Shown: positions 21,545 through 33,009, counted from the stretch's first letter. The stretch: DNA of 64,000 nucleotides from Palaemon carinicauda (GCF_036898095.1 NC_090729.1:73863683-73927682), one strand, 5' to 3'. Made by a program: numbers and translations. The notes: a model not told the origin generated them from the letters alone.

Positions 21545-21865
21545 AAGAAACATACATGAACTCTTGGGGAGAAGTTATTATTTTAGATACAGGATGTAAA
21601 TCAACTGTGTGGTGAATTATAAATAGTTAGGATTGTAGTTGGTTTAAGCCTAGGAGAGTTGAAAAGAATGAAGGATACCAAAGAGGAATCAAACAAGGTC
21701 TTTAAGTTTGGTGAATCATCATATAAATCTAAAGGTGTAATAGAAATTCCAGTTTTGTTAAAAGGAAAGAAATTTCATTTAAAGACAAATTTTATATGGT
21801 GATATACCATGGTTAATATGGAAGAAAACAATGAGTAGGGTGGGTATGAGGATAGACATGAATAA
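21545..21865 (+). pseudogene. retroviral-type aspartic protease fragment
   Basis: The frame includes SWGEVIILDTGCKSTV, with the DTG active-site triad in the LDTGCxSTVCG context seen in many invertebrate retroelement polyproteins. After a one-base shift the following frame gives LSLGELKRMKDTK, NKVFKFGESS and LLKGKKFHLKTNF, the rest of the fold. It ends where the DIRS nest begins. Inactive. Confidence 0.65.
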
Positions 21866-21884
21866 GACAAATTCAGAGATAATA

Positions 21885-22145
21885 TGGTATCTTTATTATA
21901 AAATAAATTTTTAAATATACTTACCTGGTAGTTACATAAATATCGCTTAAATCTCGCGTTTTGACGCATCATGACAGAAAATTCAAAATTCGTGACAATC
22001 GCCGCCATGCCAGTAGGTGGTCATACATGAGCATGCCGCAACTTGTAGGCTAACAGAACTATTCCGAACATCTTCAGAAATTCCATGTCTCTGTTTTCAG
22101 AGGGGAGGAGGGAGGGTCCTTTTATATATGTAACTACCAGGTAAG
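21885..22145. repeat. left ITR of D
   Basis: TTAAATCTCGCGTTTTG, then CAGAAAATTCAAAATT, CATGCCAGTAGGTGGTCATA and CAGAACTATTCC recur inverted at 36165-36342 with about 85% identity by eye. The start TGGTATCTTTATTATAAAAT agrees with the D ICR. Confidence 0.85.
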
Positions 22146-22147
22146 TA

Positions 22148-22713
22148 CAGTGATACCTCTGGATACGAAAGTTTCTGCTTACGAAAAATTCAGGATAAGA
22201 AAAGCGATACAAAGATTTTTATGCCCCAGTATACGAAAAAATTTTCAGGATACGAAAAGCTTACGAGATCCCAACTCGTTGCCGAGAGTACAGTACCTTT
22301 TTTTTCAGGGTATCAACCCTTAATTTTGGTGTACAGGTAACAATACACCTTCACTGATCCAAATGCTTTACATACAGTACCGTAACTTTTATACAGTAGT
22401 AAAGAAAACGGACCGTCTTCTTAGGGCTTGGAGGGGATAACTAGGCTATAACTACATTATTGAATAATCTCATGGTGGTTTCTGGAATGGATTAGGCGGT
22501 TTTTAACGGTTGAGTTAATTATTGAATGATAGAAATGGCTGCATTGCATGTTTATTACTACAGTTTAGCGTGTTTATGAAAGAAAAGGTGTCTTTTCGTA
22601 AGGCTTGGAACGGATTAGGCTATTTACATCTAAAACGTGACTCAGGATACGAAAAAATCAGCATACGAAACCGTATCCTGAACGGATTACTTTCGTATGC
22701 TGAGGCATCACTG
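22148..22713. mobile_element. Tigger/pogo-like non-autonomous element with TA target
   Basis: Ends CAGTGATACCTC ... GAGGCATCACTG, flanked by TA on both sides (22146-22147 and 22714-22715). The subterminal repeats contain GGATACGAAA in both orientations. It is 566 bp and shows no transposase frame. It sits in the ICR of D, whose flanking bases rejoin exactly without it. TA duplication and the CAGTG terminus fit the Tc1/mariner-pogo group. Confidence 0.8.
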
Positions 22714-22810
22714 TATATTTAAAAATTTATTTTATAATAAAAATACCATTTTTAAATATGTAACTTCCCTGGTAGTTACATATACATAGCTGATTGACAC
22801 CATTGGTGGT
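22714..22810. repeat. second half of D ICR
   Basis: TATTTAAAAATTTATTTTAT, then AATAAAAATACCA, complements the D left end. TTTAAATATGTAACTTCCCT, then GGTAGTTACATATA, complements the D right end. Together they give the D circle junction. Confidence 0.8.
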
Positions 22811-23150
22811 GGGTTAAAAACCTCATCCCATTGGGAATTCGTATAATTATTAATAACTACAATTAGTAGTACCAACAATCTAGTTCTAGCCTGATAAGGA
22901 AGCTGGCTTCATAATACTCTGCCTCATTTCGCCTACATTCCTTGAGAGACTCAGCATCCACCTTTGGGGCTGTGAAAGTCTCTTGGGGCTGCCACAAGGT
23001 TCTTGACCTCTAGCGTGGCTAGACCACCACCCTTGCAAACCTGGCATAACCAAGGATACTGAATCTGACCACCTACTTTAAAGGTTTTTCTTTAAAAAAA
23101 AAAAAAAAAATAATAAAAAAAGGTAACTTGACTTGAATCCCAGACTGTGA

Positions 23151-23345
23151 AAATGATATTTTCATAATAAAATAAATTTTTGAATATACTTACCCGCTGG
23201 TTATATAAAAGAGCTGAAGTCCCTGACGCCAGGGCAGAAAATTCAAATCTCGCGCTATCGAAGATACGCCAGGTGTACCAACCGCACCCTAGCGGTAGAA
23301 CAGGTGGAACTACACACCAACTCCAGTTCTTCCATGCCTCATAGC
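23151..23345. repeat. left ITR of C
   Basis: TACTTACCCGCTGGTTATAT, GAGCTGAAGTCCCTGACGCC, TCTCGCGCTATCGAAGATAC and CACCCTAGCGGTAGAACAGG recur inverted at 29775-29935 almost without mismatch. Confidence 0.95.
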
Positions 23346-23389
23346 CATACCATAGGTAGTCTCTAGAGGGGAGGAGGGAGGGTGTTAAA

Positions 23390-23500
23390 TTTATATAACC
23401 AGCGGGTAAGTATATTCAAAAATTTATTTTATTATGAAAATATCATTTTTAAATATAAAACTTACCCGCTGGTTATATAAAAGAGCTGATTGCCACCCCT
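23390..23500. repeat. ICR of C
   Basis: TATATAACCAGCGGGTAAGT, then ATATTCAAAAATTTATTTTA, complements the left end. ATTTTTAAATATAAAACTTA, then CCCGCTGGTTATAT, complements the right end. The junction lies around ATGAAAATATCAT. Confidence 0.9.
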
Positions 23501-23875
23501 TGGTGGCGGGTCAGAGACAGCTACATACAGAAAATTCACTTAAGGGTTACATACAATAAACTTAAGCAGTTCTCACCTGATAAGGAAGCTGACAGCAATG
23601 ATACTCTGCCTCATTTCGTCCGCTATCCTTAAGAGATCCAGTAATCCACTCGGGCTGAAAATCTCTAGGAGCTGTCAAACGGTACAAACACCTATAACAT
23701 GACAGGACCTCAACCAATACCCTTGTTCCGGGTGCACTCAAGGAACAAATTGACCACCTAGCCAAATCAAAGATTGCGGAAGACTGACGCCCAATCTCCA
23801 CAAACAACCATAACAAACGAGTTCCAAGAGATAGAAAAGGGGTATTAGGAAAAAAGGGAACGTAGTGGTAGATCA

Positions 23876-24880
23876 TTCACCTACTATCGCATTAGCAGCT
23901 ATAAAAGGACCCAACGTAAAAAGGTCCTCATAGCGAGTCTGAACATTCTTCAAATAATGGGATGCAAAAACAGACTTACTTCTCCAAAATGTTGTATCCA
24001 TCAGACTTTGCAGAGAACGGTTCTGTTTAAAGGCCACTGAAGTCGCTACCGCTCTGACTTCATGTGTCTTGACTTTGAGGAGCCTCTGATCCGACTCATC
24101 ACACTGAGCATGAGCTTCTCGAATCAACAATCTAACGAAAAAAGACAAGGCATTCTTGGACATGGGCATCGAGGGTTTCCGAACTGCACACCACAGAGCG
24201 TCTGAGTTACCTCTCAGATTCTTAGTTCTGTCCACATAACACCGTAGAGCTCTAACTGGACAGAGAACCCTTTCCAATTCATCGCCAGTCAAATCCGAAA
24301 GGTTAGAAATCTCGAAGGATTTGGGCCATGGTCGAGAAGGGTTTTCGTTCTTGGCCAGAAACCCCAGTTGCAAAGAACAAATGGCTTTCCCATTCTGAAA
24401 ACCAATGTTCTTGCTTAAAGCGTGAACTTCACTAACTCTTTTCGCAGTGGCGAGGGTAACTAGAAAAAGGGTTTTCAAGGTTAAGTCCTTAAATGAAGCC
24501 GAGTGTAAAGGCTCAAATCTGTCACTCATGAGAAATTTAAGGACAACATCCAAATTCCAGGCGATGGGAGCCGTTTGAATCTTCTTGGTCGTATCAAAAG
24601 ACCTAAGTAAATCTCGTAGATCCTTATTATCAGAAAGGTCTAGGTTCCTGTGTCGAAAAACCGTCGCCAACATACTCCTGTAACCTTTAATAGTTGATGA
24701 CGAGAAGTTATGCTTAGTTTTAAGGTCCAAGAAAAAATCTGCTATTTGGGAAAGCGATGTACTGGAAGAGGAAATCGCGTTAGTTCTACACCATTCCCTG
24801 AACAACTCCCACTTGGACTGATACACCTTGATGGTTGAAGACCTTCTTGCCCTTGCAATTGCCTTGGCTGCCTTCTTCGA
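23876..24880 (-). CDS. tyrosine recombinase of C
   Basis: A complete catalytic domain in an open frame. The N-terminal core-binding part includes ARARRSSTIKVYQSKWELF, WCRTNAIS and STIKGYRSMLATVF. The catalytic part has Arg I in TLATAKRVSEVHALS, then CPVRALRCYVDRTKNLRG, the HxxR box HEVR in KTHEVRAVATSVAF, and the nucleophile Tyr in VFASHYLKNVQT. It ends near 23876 with FIAANAIVGE. The open frame continues far upstream only as a shadow of RNase H and RT. The enzyme would insert the element circle by site-specific recombination. Because the R-HxxR-Y set is intact, this is the best candidate for an active recombinase in the window. Confidence 0.9.
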
Positions 24881-25728
24881 AAATCCTCTAGCTCTAGCGA
24901 GTTTTTCGATAGTCTGAAGGCAGTCAGACGTAGAGCTCGGAGGTTTTGATGATTTCGGGCCAAGTGAGGTTGTCTGAGAAGATCGGGTCTCATGGGAAGG
25001 CTTCTCGGGACATCCACCATCCATTCCAGTACCTCTGGAAACCAGCTCCTTGACGGCCAGAACGGAGCTATCAGTGTCATTCTGGTCTCCTCGTGTGAAA
25101 CGAACTTCTGAATCACTTTGTAAAGGATCTTGAACGGAGGAAAGGCATAAACCTCCATGTGTGACCAGTTCATCAGAAAAGCGTCTATGTGAAAAGCTTC
25201 GGGATCTGGAACCGGAGAGCAGTAACACTCTAGTCGTTTGGTCTTCGCGGTGGCAAAGAGATCCACGAGGGGTCGACCCCATAACCGCCACAGACTCTTG
25301 CAGATGTCCGGGTGCAGAATCCATTCTGTGGAGAGAACCTGACCTTTTCTGCTGAGTCTGTCTGCGCTCACATTGTTGACTCCCTGGATGAACCGCGTCA
25401 AAAGAGTCACCTTCCTTTCCTCCGCCCAGATGAGGAGCAGTCTTGCAATCTCGAACAGAGGCCAAGAGTGGGTCCCGCCTTGTTTCGCAATATAGGCCAG
25501 AGCTGTCGTGCTGTCCGAATTGACTTGGACTACCTTGCCCCTGATCTGCTTTTCGAAGCCGATGAGAGCCAGATGAATAGCTAAAAGCTCTTTTTGATTG
25601 ATGTGGAGAGAGGTTTGCTCCACCGTCCAAGTCCCCGAAAGTTCCTGCTTCTCTAGAGTGGCTCCCCACCCCGAGTTGGAGGCGTCGCAACACAACACGA
25701 GGTTTGGGTTCCTCTGAAGTAAAGACAA
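24742..25728 (-). CDS. RNase H and linker of C
   Basis: The frame contains LVLCCDASNSGWGA (first Asp), TSLHINQKELLAIHLAL (Glu), VVQVNSDSTTALAYIAKQGG (Asp), FIQGVNNVSADRLSR (end of RNase H), then the linker VDLFATAKTKRLECYCSPVP, EVYAFPPF and LIAPFWPSRSWFPE. All catalytic acids are present. It is in the same frame as RT but separated by an amber codon near 25757. It overlaps the YR frame at its end. Confidence 0.9.
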   Translation of the reverse strand: MSLLQRNPNLVLCCDASNSGWGATLEKQELSGTWTVEQTSLHINQKELLAIHLALIGFEKQIRGKVVQVNSDSTTALAYIAKQGGTHSWPLFEIARLLLIWAEERKVTLLTRFIQGVNNVSADRLSRKGQVLSTEWILHPDICKSLWRLWGRPLVDLFATAKTKRLECYCSPVPDPEAFHIDAFLMNWSHMEVYAFPPFKILYKVIQKFVSHEETRMTLIAPFWPSRSWFPEVLEWMVDVPRSLPMRPDLLRQPHLARNHQNLRALRLTAFRLSKNSLELEDFRRRQPRQLQGQEGLQPSRCISPSGSCSGNGVELTRFPLPVHRFPK

Positions 25729-25758
25729 GCCTTCTTTCAGTCTGGGCTCGTTGTTCCA

Positions 25759-26891
25759 CTATTGAAGATGAGACTTGATGGAAGTCGAGATGGGAATGCA
25801 ATCCCTGTCGAGGCTGTCCCCTTTCTTCCAATGGCGGTTGAGATGAAACTGAAGAGGACGCAAGAACAACTTCCCCAGGGTCACGAACTTCTCTAATGAC
25901 GAGAGAGTCCCCAGAAGACTCATCCAATCTCTGACGGAGCAAAGATCTCTCTTCAAGAACGTTTGTACTTTTAGGAGGGCTGCTTGGATTCTTACCGACG
26001 ACGGAAAAGCCCGAAAACTCCGACTGTGAATCTCCATCCCCAAATAAAGAATCTCCTGGGATGGAATGAGTTGTGATTTTTTCGAGCTCACCAGGAGACC
26101 CAGTTCTCTGGAGAGATCCAAAGTCATCTTGAGGTCCTTCAAACAACAATCGGCTGAGGAGGCTCTTATCAGCCAATCGTCCAGATACAGAGAGGCCCTG
26201 ATTGCCCTCGAATGCAGCATGCTTGCCACGTTCAGCATGATCTTGGTGAACAATAGAGGAGCCGTGCAGAGTCCGAAACAAAGAGCCCTGAACTGGAAGA
26301 CCTTGTTTCCGTCCATGAACCTCAGCTGCAGCTGGGATGAATCGGAAGGTGGAAATAGGCATCCTGAAGATCTAAAGAGACCATCCAATCGTCCTTCCTC
26401 ACAGCTGCCAGAACTGTTTTCTGAGTCTCCATGGTGAACGTCGAGTTTTGGACGTAACCATTGAGCACACTTACGTCCAGAACCGGTCTCCACCCCCCGG
26501 AACTCTTGGGTACTAGAAAAAGGCGGTTGTAAAACCCCGGAGACGTAACATCTTGCACTTCCTATATTGCTCGTTTCTCTAATAAAAGAGACATCTGTAG
26601 AAGCATGGCTTGTTTCTTGGGACCCTCTCTGTATTTGGGCGAAAGATCCACTGGATCTGTGACTAAAGGAGGATTGGTCAGGAAAGGGATCTTGTAGCCT
26701 TCCTTTAACACCTGGACGGACCAGGGGTCCGCTCCATTCCTCTCCCAAGCCTCCCAAAAGTGAGTCAACCTGGCCCCCACTGCTGTCTGAAGGAGAGGGC
26801 AGTCAGACTTTACCTCGGCCGGACTTGCCCCCTCTGCCTCTAGGTTTCCTTCCTTCTGGTTTAAAAGAGCCTCTTCCAGAGGGCTTCCCAC
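25759..26891 (-). pseudogene. reverse transcriptase of C (one amber, one frameshift)
   Basis: The N-terminal part at 26562-26891 (WEAWERNGADPWSVQVLKEG, YKIPF) is followed by an amber, then 26322-26558 (FYNRLFLVPKSSGGWRPVLD, VSLDLQDAYFHLPIH). After a shift near 26335 the frame continues as FRALCFGLCTAPLLFTKIM, YLDDWLIRAS, LGLLVSSKKSQL and LGMEIHSR. All palm motifs, including YLDD, are readable. The ORF begins just after the gag Arg/Gly-rich tail, as is usual for DIRS. Confidence 0.85.
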
Positions 26892-29644
26892 GAAAGGACT
26901 GAGGACGAAACCCAGAAGAAGATTCCTTAGGTTTTCGAGAGGAGAATGACGGTGGCAAAACTTTCCTAGTCGAATGAGTAACTAAGTCATGTGTGGCCTT
27001 CTGAGTGAGAGCAGTAGCCACCTCGCCCACTAATTCCTGAGGAAATAAAGAATTAGACAAAGGTGCGAAAAGAAGGCCTGTCTTCTGATAGGGAGACACT
27101 CCTGCGGAGAGGAAGGAGCACATCGTGGCCCTTTTCTTGAGAATTCCAGCTGTAAACAAGGCAGCAAGTTCGTTGGAGCCATCTCTCACACCTTTGTCCA
27201 AGCAGGACATCAAATGAACTAAACCACTAGTGTCCGTTTCCGTCATATCAGAGACCCTCTTACTCAAAGCCCCCAAAGCCCAGTCCAAAAAATTAAAAAC
27301 TTCGAAGGCCCTGAAAAGACCTTTAAGCAAATGGTCGAACTCTGGAATGGACCACCAAATCTTCGTCTTCCTTAAGGCAAGACGACGAGAAGCATCTACC
27401 AAACTTGAAAAATCCCCTTGTGCAGAAGAAGGAAAACTCAAGCCCAACACTTCACCAGTCTCATACCACACACTAGATTTAGAGGCTAACCTAGCGGGAG
27501 GAAAGGCAAAGGCCGTCTTGCCAAAAGCTTTCTTGGAGTCCAACCAAGAACCCATTAACTTCAAGGCCCGCTTAGAAGATCGAGAAAGAACCATCTTGGT
27601 GTAAACTGGAACCTTAGTAGCTTTACCTAAGATGAATTCAGAAGGCGGAGAACGAGGGGCCACAGGGGTAAAAGAATCCGGGAAAATTCGAGTCAAAATA
27701 AGCATAAACTTGCGAAGGTCCACAGCATGCTGATAATGCTTCTCCTCCTCATTCTCAGAGATTTCCTCAATAGGATTATCCTCATCCGACTTTTCCTCTG
27801 GTTCGTCTTCTGGCAGTGCAGCAACAGCCGCAGCCTGAACCGAAGGAACAACGTCTGGATGGGACTGCCTGTCAAGGCCAACATCTGAGTCAATTTGGTG
27901 GGGAGAAGTAGAAGTAGATTGATGCGAAACACGGACATGTAGACGATCATCCTCAACCAACAACTGCTTAGACCGCTTAGAATTCGACTGTTGTTGAACA
28001 GAAGAACGCTTGAAATCAGAAGGTAACTGTTGAAGATCGCGTAAAGTCCGAAGATTGTTGCTGCGAACGATCAAAGTAGTCAGGATGTCGCCGCTGTAAA
28101 CCAATGTTTTGACGCGCCGCGTCCAAAAGTTGTTGCCGCGGGCGATCCACTACTTCAAATTGTTGCCGCGTCTCGTCCACTTGTCGACGCCGATGCTCTT
28201 CCCCGCGACCAGAAAACGCAAACTGGTCAACCAAAACTCTCTGACGCGACTCATCAAAATCAACCTGGCGTTGAACACTGTGAATGGGAGACCGTCTAAG
28301 TGATAACTCGTCAAGGCCATATACCATCGAACGTTTGTGCGATAACTGGTCTGACATCGAACGCCCAGACACAACGCCAACACCTGGTTGATAAGAATCC
28401 ATCAACGACGAGAGTTGTTCCTTCATAGACAAAAGCGCAGTCCATTTCGGATCAACAGAACTCCTAGAAGGAAGATTCGCACTAATGTCACCACGCATTT
28501 CAGGGGAAGAAAGCCAATCCGATGGAAGAGGAGGTGCATGAATAGTTACAAGGTCCGAATCGGAAGGAATCATATCCGCACGAACACGGTGATCTGAACG
28601 TTTGGCCGGAGTGCAAGCGCTGGGAGAACGGAAACGTTCCGGTGAACCCCACGAACTACATCCTGGCCGCACAGGCGATTCCCGACGCTGTGAATCAACA
28701 TGGGAGCGTTTAAGCGGTCTCGACGCTCGCCGCCAGATCTCACTTCCCGACCCTTCATCGGAAGACGGGGATAACGTATGAACCTCACCTTTCCTACGAT
28801 GAGGGTGAACGACCTGAGCTACGGCAACAGGAACGTTCGAGGGGACGTCTGCACGATTGATGAAGCTTCTCGTTCCCTTAAGCCGTTCGACATTACTTCT
28901 CCCATGGGTTCGAGAGCTCGAAAGAGGTCTAAGGCTAGGTGAACGACAAGATTGTGCCGACGCACCCTCCGCAACACTAAACACATTATCAACACTTGTC
29001 ACAACACCGAGAGAGTCACGATTCTTCGGTACCACATCAGACACTCGTGTCGACGCACCTTCCGCAACACTAACCACATTATCAACACTTGTCACAACAC
29101 CGAGAGAGTCACAATTCTTCGGTACCACATCAGACACTGAAACACTTTCCACAGTTCCGATAGGATCACGGTTTTTCAATACCTTTAACTCTGAAAAGAT
29201 AGTATTTCTATCGGCTGCTAAGGACTCAACTTTCTCACCAAGAGACAAAATAGCAGTAAACATGTCCTTCATAGTAGGTTCCTGATCTACCACCACAGGG
29301 GAAGGAACAGGATTAGGAACAGGTAAATTAGGTAAGGTTCTATCCACAGATCGGGAAGAACTACGCCTAACTCTATCTCTCTCTAATCTCCTAACATAAC
29401 GATCGTAAGTAACAAAATCATCATTAGTTAAGGAAAGACACTCATTACACCTATAATCTAATGAACAAAATTTACCCCTACATTTTACACAAAAAGAATG
29501 AGGATCAATAGATCCATTAGGAAGTCGTGTACGACAACTAACACACCTACGCTGAGCAGGGGAGGAGTCGGCCATTTTAAAGTTAACGTGAGAGACCGAC
29601 AAGCAAAAAGTAAGGGAAAAAACAATAAAGAAAATCTCAAACAA
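26803..29644 (-). pseudogene. gag of C (two overlapping frames)
   Basis: The first frame (28016-29644) starts with MADSSPAQRRCVSCRTRLPN and HSFCVKCRGKFC, then CNECLSLTND, a Cys/His-rich likely zinc-binding segment, and is Ser/Arg-rich after that. The second frame (26803-28104) has an acidic stretch (LPEDEPEEKSDEDNPIEE), a helical body and a tail rich in Arg/Gly (KPSGRGSFKPEGRKPRGRGG). The frames overlap by about 90 bp near 28060, consistent with a single indel. The 31-residue tandem duplication lies in the first. ATG at 29574 is a likely start because it precedes the Cys-rich segment. Confidence 0.75.
28958..29143. repeat. two copies of a 93-bp (31-codon) tandem repeat in C gag
   Basis: Units start at 28958 and 29051 (CGACGCACC), with CATTATCAACACTTGTCACA and CTTCGGTACCACATCAGACA in both. 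They differ at only a few bases, so the duplication is recent. The length is a multiple of three and keeps the gag frame. Confidence 0.9.
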
Positions 29645-29774
29645 AAAGATTTCAAGATAAGAACCAAGGAAAATTAATCAACGATAGCTTAAACTCAAAA
29701 AAGAACGTTGTACATCACCAAACAACTTCCCAAGAGAGTAAAAACACGAGAGCGAACTTCTGTATGTCAGTCAG

Positions 29775-29948
29775 CTATGACGGCAGAGAGAAGAACTGGA
29801 GTTGGTGTGTAGTTCCACCTGTTCTACCGCTAGGGTGCGGTTGGTACACCTGGCGTATCTTCGATAGCGCGAGATTTGAATTTTCTGCCCTGGCGTCAGG
29901 GACTTCAGCTCTTTTATATAACCAGCGGGTAAGTTTTATATTTAAAAA
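29775..29948. repeat. right ITR of C
   Basis: Inverted copy of the left ITR, ending CCAGCGGGTAAGTTTTATAT then TTAAAAA. D sequence resumes at GTTGTGATAACC. Confidence 0.9.
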
Positions 29949-30018
29949 GTTGTGATAACCTTCACAGACAACCTGAGAACACAAATACAAGAATGAAAGG
30001 CAAGGGTATAATAAAAGA

Positions 30019-31136
30019 TTATAGGATAGAGGCACTAGACCCTTCTCCAACTACGACGCCAGAGGTAACGTGCGGACCCAGGGAACAGCAATCCTCATAC
30101 TGGGTTTGCACATCTTTAAGATAATAGTCTGCGAAGACTGATTTACTTCGCCAAAATGTGGCCTCTAAAATAGACTTCATAGATTTATTATGCCTATAGG
30201 CCATAGAGGTAGCAACAGCTCTAATCTCATGCTGTTCCACTTTGAGAATTGGGAAAATTCCTTCTTTACAATTCTGGTGAGCTTCTCTTATCAAGTCCTT
30301 GATAAGGAAAGCTAGAGCATTCTTAGATATTAGTAAAGATGGTTTGTTAACGGAACACCAGAGGTTGTCTGATTGTCCTCTTAAACTCTTGGACACGTGC
30401 AGATAGAATTTAAGAGCTCTTACCGGACAAAGGCCTCTCTCCTTCTCACGACCAACTAAGTGAGAGAGACCTGGGATATTAAAAGACCTAGGCCAAGGTC
30501 GAGAAGGATTCTCATTTTTTGCGAAAAAAACCAAGCTGAAGAGAGCAAATCGCATTGTTTCCATTAAAGCCAACCTTCTTGCTAATGGCTTATAACTTCC
30601 CTACCCTTTTTGCTGTAGCCAAAGCAACCAGGAAAAGTGTCTTTTTGGGAAGATCCTTCCAGGATGCCTTGTTCAAGGGTTCAAACCTAATTGAGGTTAA
30701 AAAGGCTAGAACTACATACATCCAAGTTCCACGATGGGGTAGGATTGTCCTTCCTTTTAGTTGTCTCCCAAGATCTAATGAGATCAGATATATCCTTATC
30801 ACCTGACACATCAATGTTCCGGTGACGGGAGACGGAAGCTAGCATACTGTGGTAGCCCTTAATGGTAGAAACCGCTAGTTTCTCTTTAGTACGTAGGTAT
30901 AATATAAAATCTGCTATATTGGCTATAGAGGTACTTTGTGGAGGAAAACTTGTTATTCCTGCACCATCCCTTAAATATGTCCCACTTTGAAAGGTAGACC
31001 TTGATAGTTGAAGCCCTTCTTGCTCTGGCGATAGCTCGAGCAGCCTACCTTGAAAAACCTTTCGTTCTTGCCAACTTTTCGATAGTCGAAAAGCAGTTAC
31101 ATTGAGAGTGAGGAGATTTTGGTGGTATCTCTCCAA
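30019..31136 (-). pseudogene. tyrosine recombinase of D
   Basis: Three frame pieces. 30687-31136 has TIKGYHSMLASVSRHRNID. 30590-30814 has LFLVALATAKRVGKL with Arg I. 30019-30573 has CPVRALKFYLHVSKSLRG, HEIR in VEQHEIRAVATSMAY, and VFADYYLKDVQT with the Tyr region. It is closely similar to C, with breaks near 30570 and 30700. The box residues R, HxxR and Y remain, but the frame is lost. Confidence 0.8.
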
Positions 31137-32400
31137 ATGAAGCTGTTTGAGTAGATCTCTCTGATTGGGTAATAGTCTGGGAATATCTACAAGCCATTCC
31201 TTTATGTCTGGAAACCTAGGTCTCGTAGGCCAAAATGGAGCTATCAGTCATGCGGACGTTGGGTGATTCTCTGAATTTCTTCAAGACTCTGTCCAGGGTC
31301 TTCAATGGAGGAAAAGCGTACACGTCTAGGTTCTCCCAATTCAGAAAAAAAAGTGTCCACTGCAGCTGCTTCCTGGTCTAGTACAAGGAGAGCAAAATAC
31401 CGGCAACCTTTGTGTCATTTCTGAGGCGAAGAGGTCTATCGAGTGTTGACCCCACAACATCCAAAGATTGGTGCACACCTCATGATGTAGGGTCTATTCT
31501 GCGGTAAGAACTTGTCTTCTTCTGCCGAGAAGATCCTTCCTGACGCTTTTCTGCCCTTCTAAAGTGAGTAATCAGTGCTTGGTGAATGGCCACTAGTTCT
31601 TTGATATCTATGTCATTTCCTCTGAGACTCTATCCACAGATCCCTGTTGAGAATCGTGTGTGTCAAACAGGGATGACATCGACTTCTCTAATTTAGAAAG
31701 ATCAGACACTTGAAGCGCGCTGTGTGCGCGAACTAAACCGTGTGCCGACTGCTGCGAGGAATCGTCAACCGTAGTCGGGTGATCACCAGGGGAACGTCCT
31801 TACGACATTTCCGAAGTGCCTTGAGCGCGGTCTGAACCGATTATCATCCTCAGAAACATGAAATTCTGTGAGGGTAATAGTTAAGATTTGGCCAGGTTAC
31901 CATCAGGCCTAACTGTTGCGTTAAGGGCATTATCCTTTGAAGAGCTTCAAGGCCCTTTACTTATGATTCTGCTCTGAGTGGTCCGCCATCTAGTTACAAA
32001 GAAAAAACCCTTACTCCCTTATGAGAGGGCAGGGAGTCACATTGGACATCACCAGGGAAAAAACCGTACTTGTACAATGGACTGACATCCAGAACAGGTT
32101 TTCATACCCCCTTCGAGCTTTTTGAAACTAGGAAAAAGATGTTGTAAAAACACCTCTAAGGGAGTGTACTTTACAATTCTATGAATGATCTCAACAACAT
32201 AAGGCTCAATTGTTCTTAAAGAACTGCTGCTTAGTTACCTGAGTGGAATGTTGTCAATTCTAAGAGTATTGACGACATAGGAGGTATAAACCGACTCACT
32301 TTTTTATTCGGTTTGTTGTCTTGAGAATCTGCGAGTTAGACCTCCAGTCGTAATTCTCTAAGTTTCCCTTGAAGAGGCTCTCCCACAAAAAAAGCTGACA
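31137..32400 (-). pseudogene. damaged RNase H / RT of D with a misplaced gag-like segment
   Basis: Patches on the minus strand correspond to the linker (near 31290-31480), RNase H (31490-31620) and RT fingers (about 31890-32330, equivalent to C 26460-26560). Between 31655 and 31880 there is sequence like the D gag repeats (CTTGAAGCGCGCTGTGTGCG, compare 34497-34520; CGGAGTGCC-like end). The palm motif YLDD was not found. The layout shows a deletion plus a displaced gag piece. Confidence 0.5.
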
Positions 32401-33009
32401 AGTGGGAAGAGCCTCCTTTTGTATCCTTGCTAAAAAGCTAGTTGGAAGGATCTATTTAGCAGTCTTGGAAAAAAAATCTTGAGCAGCCTGTTAATCTCCG
32501 AATAAGGAACAAACTTGAAGATAAAAAGGGACAACACATAGTCCTCTTTTTAAGAACTCCTGTTTGCTATGGAAAGAGGTGGAAAGTTCGATGGGCCATC
32601 CCTCACGGGCTTATCCAGACAGGCAATCAGATGCATCTGAACCTCGTTGTTAAGGTCTGTGGCTTCTGCAAGAGTTCCGAGAGTCCAGTCCGTAAGGCTG
32701 AAGACTCCTATCGACTAAAAGTTTCCTTCAGCCGATGGTCCATTTCAAAATTGGACCACATAAACTTCGACTTGTTCTTGGGTGAAGTGAGGAGTTAGCA
32801 GATCTGGAGAAGTCTCCTTGCGAGTGAAAGGAAAATCCCAAACCAAGACCTTCCCCCAGATGAATACCACAAACTAGATCTGGAAGCCAGCTGAGTTTGA
32901 GGAAAAGAAAAAGGAGGTCTTCCCTAGATCCTTTCTCTTGGACGTCCCTTGGTTGAAAGATGAGAAAACTCTCTTAACATATCTAGCCAGGACTATATTC
33001 TTGAAGGAG

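Larger units (their letters stand above)
18440..21865 (+). mobile_element. Copia-like retrotransposon remnant (gag ... protease)
   Basis: Plus-strand gag (18460-19062) and aspartic-protease (21545-21865) fragments are separated by about 2.4 kb of unrelated sequence with two tandem-repeat blocks. Beyond the DIRS nest, a possible pre-integrase segment appears at 43800-44110. PR directly followed by integrase is Copia order. No LTR was recognised. The superfamily is tentative. Confidence 0.5.
23151..29948 (-). mobile_element. DIRS copy C, nearly intact
   Basis: About 6.8 kb with all parts: left ITR 23151-23345, ICR 23390-23500, YR, RNase H, RT, gag and right ITR 29775-29948. It is inserted in D 3' of the D recombinase, and D reads through on both sides (22790-23150 and 29949 onward). 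Disruptions are few: amber codons near 25757 and 26564, a frameshift near 26335 in RT, and one near 28060 in gag. It is the youngest DIRS in the window by sequence quality and nesting. Confidence 0.9.

Noticed and set aside
22522..22722. 66-codon ORF inside the Tigger-like MITE
   Set aside because: Short, no domain, and lies in the terminal repeats of a non-autonomous element.
24880..26362. Upstream half of the 829-codon minus-strand ORF as a novel N-terminal domain
   Set aside because: It is the out-of-frame shadow of the RT and RNase H genes of C. Only the last third (YR) is real.
28952..29140. CRISPR-like direct repeats
   Set aside because: Only two 93-bp units in a coding frame of a eukaryotic retroelement; no spacer structure.
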